This document shows, piece after piece, positions 5,524-5,654 of a stretch of 5,654 bases of DNA; within the stretch, counting starts at the first letter, position 1; every line of letters begins with the position of its first letter. The position numbers and the translations under genes were made by a program. The notes beneath the pieces were generated by a model. The model was not told the DNA's origin. It saw only the letters and a list, made by a program, of their open reading frames with translations, and did no database searches. The stretch comes from an uncultured Pseudomonadota bacterium (lineage in GTDB: Bacteria > Desulfobacterota_B > Binatia > UBA9968), in assembly GCA_946478635.1 (NCBI GenBank), contig CAMLCX010000349.1, positions 1 through 5,654 of the forward strand, read 5' to 3'.

Positions 5524-5654
5524 TCACCGAAGAAACTCTTTGTCGAAATAATCCGACCATTCGTTGCCCTTGTCTAGAAGAACTTCCGGACTTAGATAAT
5601 TGGCCTTTTTGAATCGTATCCCGGGTTTCAAGTCTGCTTGCAGCGCGGCGATTT
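5524..5654 (-). CDS. C-terminal end of an unidentified protein (partial, runs off the right edge)
   Basis: On the minus strand one frame is open from the window edge to a TGA at 5526-5524, giving the last 42 residues of a longer protein; the first complete codon in this frame starts at 5652. The residues look like genuine coding sequence: ADLKPGIRFKKANYLS, then EVLLDKGNEWSDYF, then DKEFLR and stop. I do not recognise the family. The gene has the same orientation as the methyltransferase and ends 205 bp before it, so it is probably a separate unit. A second frame, offset by one base, continues open to a TGA at 5417-5415 with protein-like residues, so a one-base insertion near 5530 may have shortened the true gene. 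The start lies outside the window. Confidence 0.5.
   Translation of the reverse strand, partial: IAALQADLKPGIRFKKANYLSPEVLLDKGNEWSDYFDKEFLR

Overview
The window looks like chromosomal DNA from a moderately GC-rich, free-living bacterium. The protein styles on the plus strand (a PF04909-type amidohydrolase and a degenerate alpha/beta-hydrolase fused to a SAM methyltransferase) recall genomes of uncultured soil, sediment or groundwater lineages related to Proteobacteria, Rokubacteria or Binatota. The intergenic palindromes also resemble families common in proteobacterial genomes. This assignment is inference; no rRNA or marker gene is present.

Layout from left to right: (1) 1-444 holds no gene I can support but is rich in palindromes: a terminator-like hairpin (53-76), a perfect 14-bp palindrome (106-119), a REP-like element of about 110 bp with 31-bp inverted arms (159-268), and a CCCTCGCCC-type double hairpin (348-378). 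(2) 445-1530 (+) is a complete amidohydrolase. (3) 1531-1698 is a gap of 168 bp with nothing clear except the ribosome binding site of the next gene. (4) 1699-3036 (+) is a pseudo-hydrolase/methyltransferase fusion. (5) 3037-3120 is a short convergent gap. (6) 3121-5318 (-) is a type II restriction-modification operon of the BsuBI/PstI type. The adenine methyltransferase comes first and is complete, with a TTG start. The endonuclease follows through an ATGA overlap and is cut off just before its expected catalytic PD motif. (7) 5319-5523 is the upstream region of that operon, with small inverted repeats. (8) 5524-5654 (-) is the C-terminal end of an unidentified gene that runs off the right edge, possibly frameshifted near its end.

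The plus-strand genes are probably metabolic, though their substrates cannot be read from sequence. The minus-strand genes form a defence island whose nuclease appears disabled. That would leave the methyltransferase as a solitary modification enzyme, unless the truncation is an assembly artefact. The most informative places are the abrupt end of the endonuclease near 3162 and the unusual architecture of the 1699-3036 protein. I found no convincing wholly new system.
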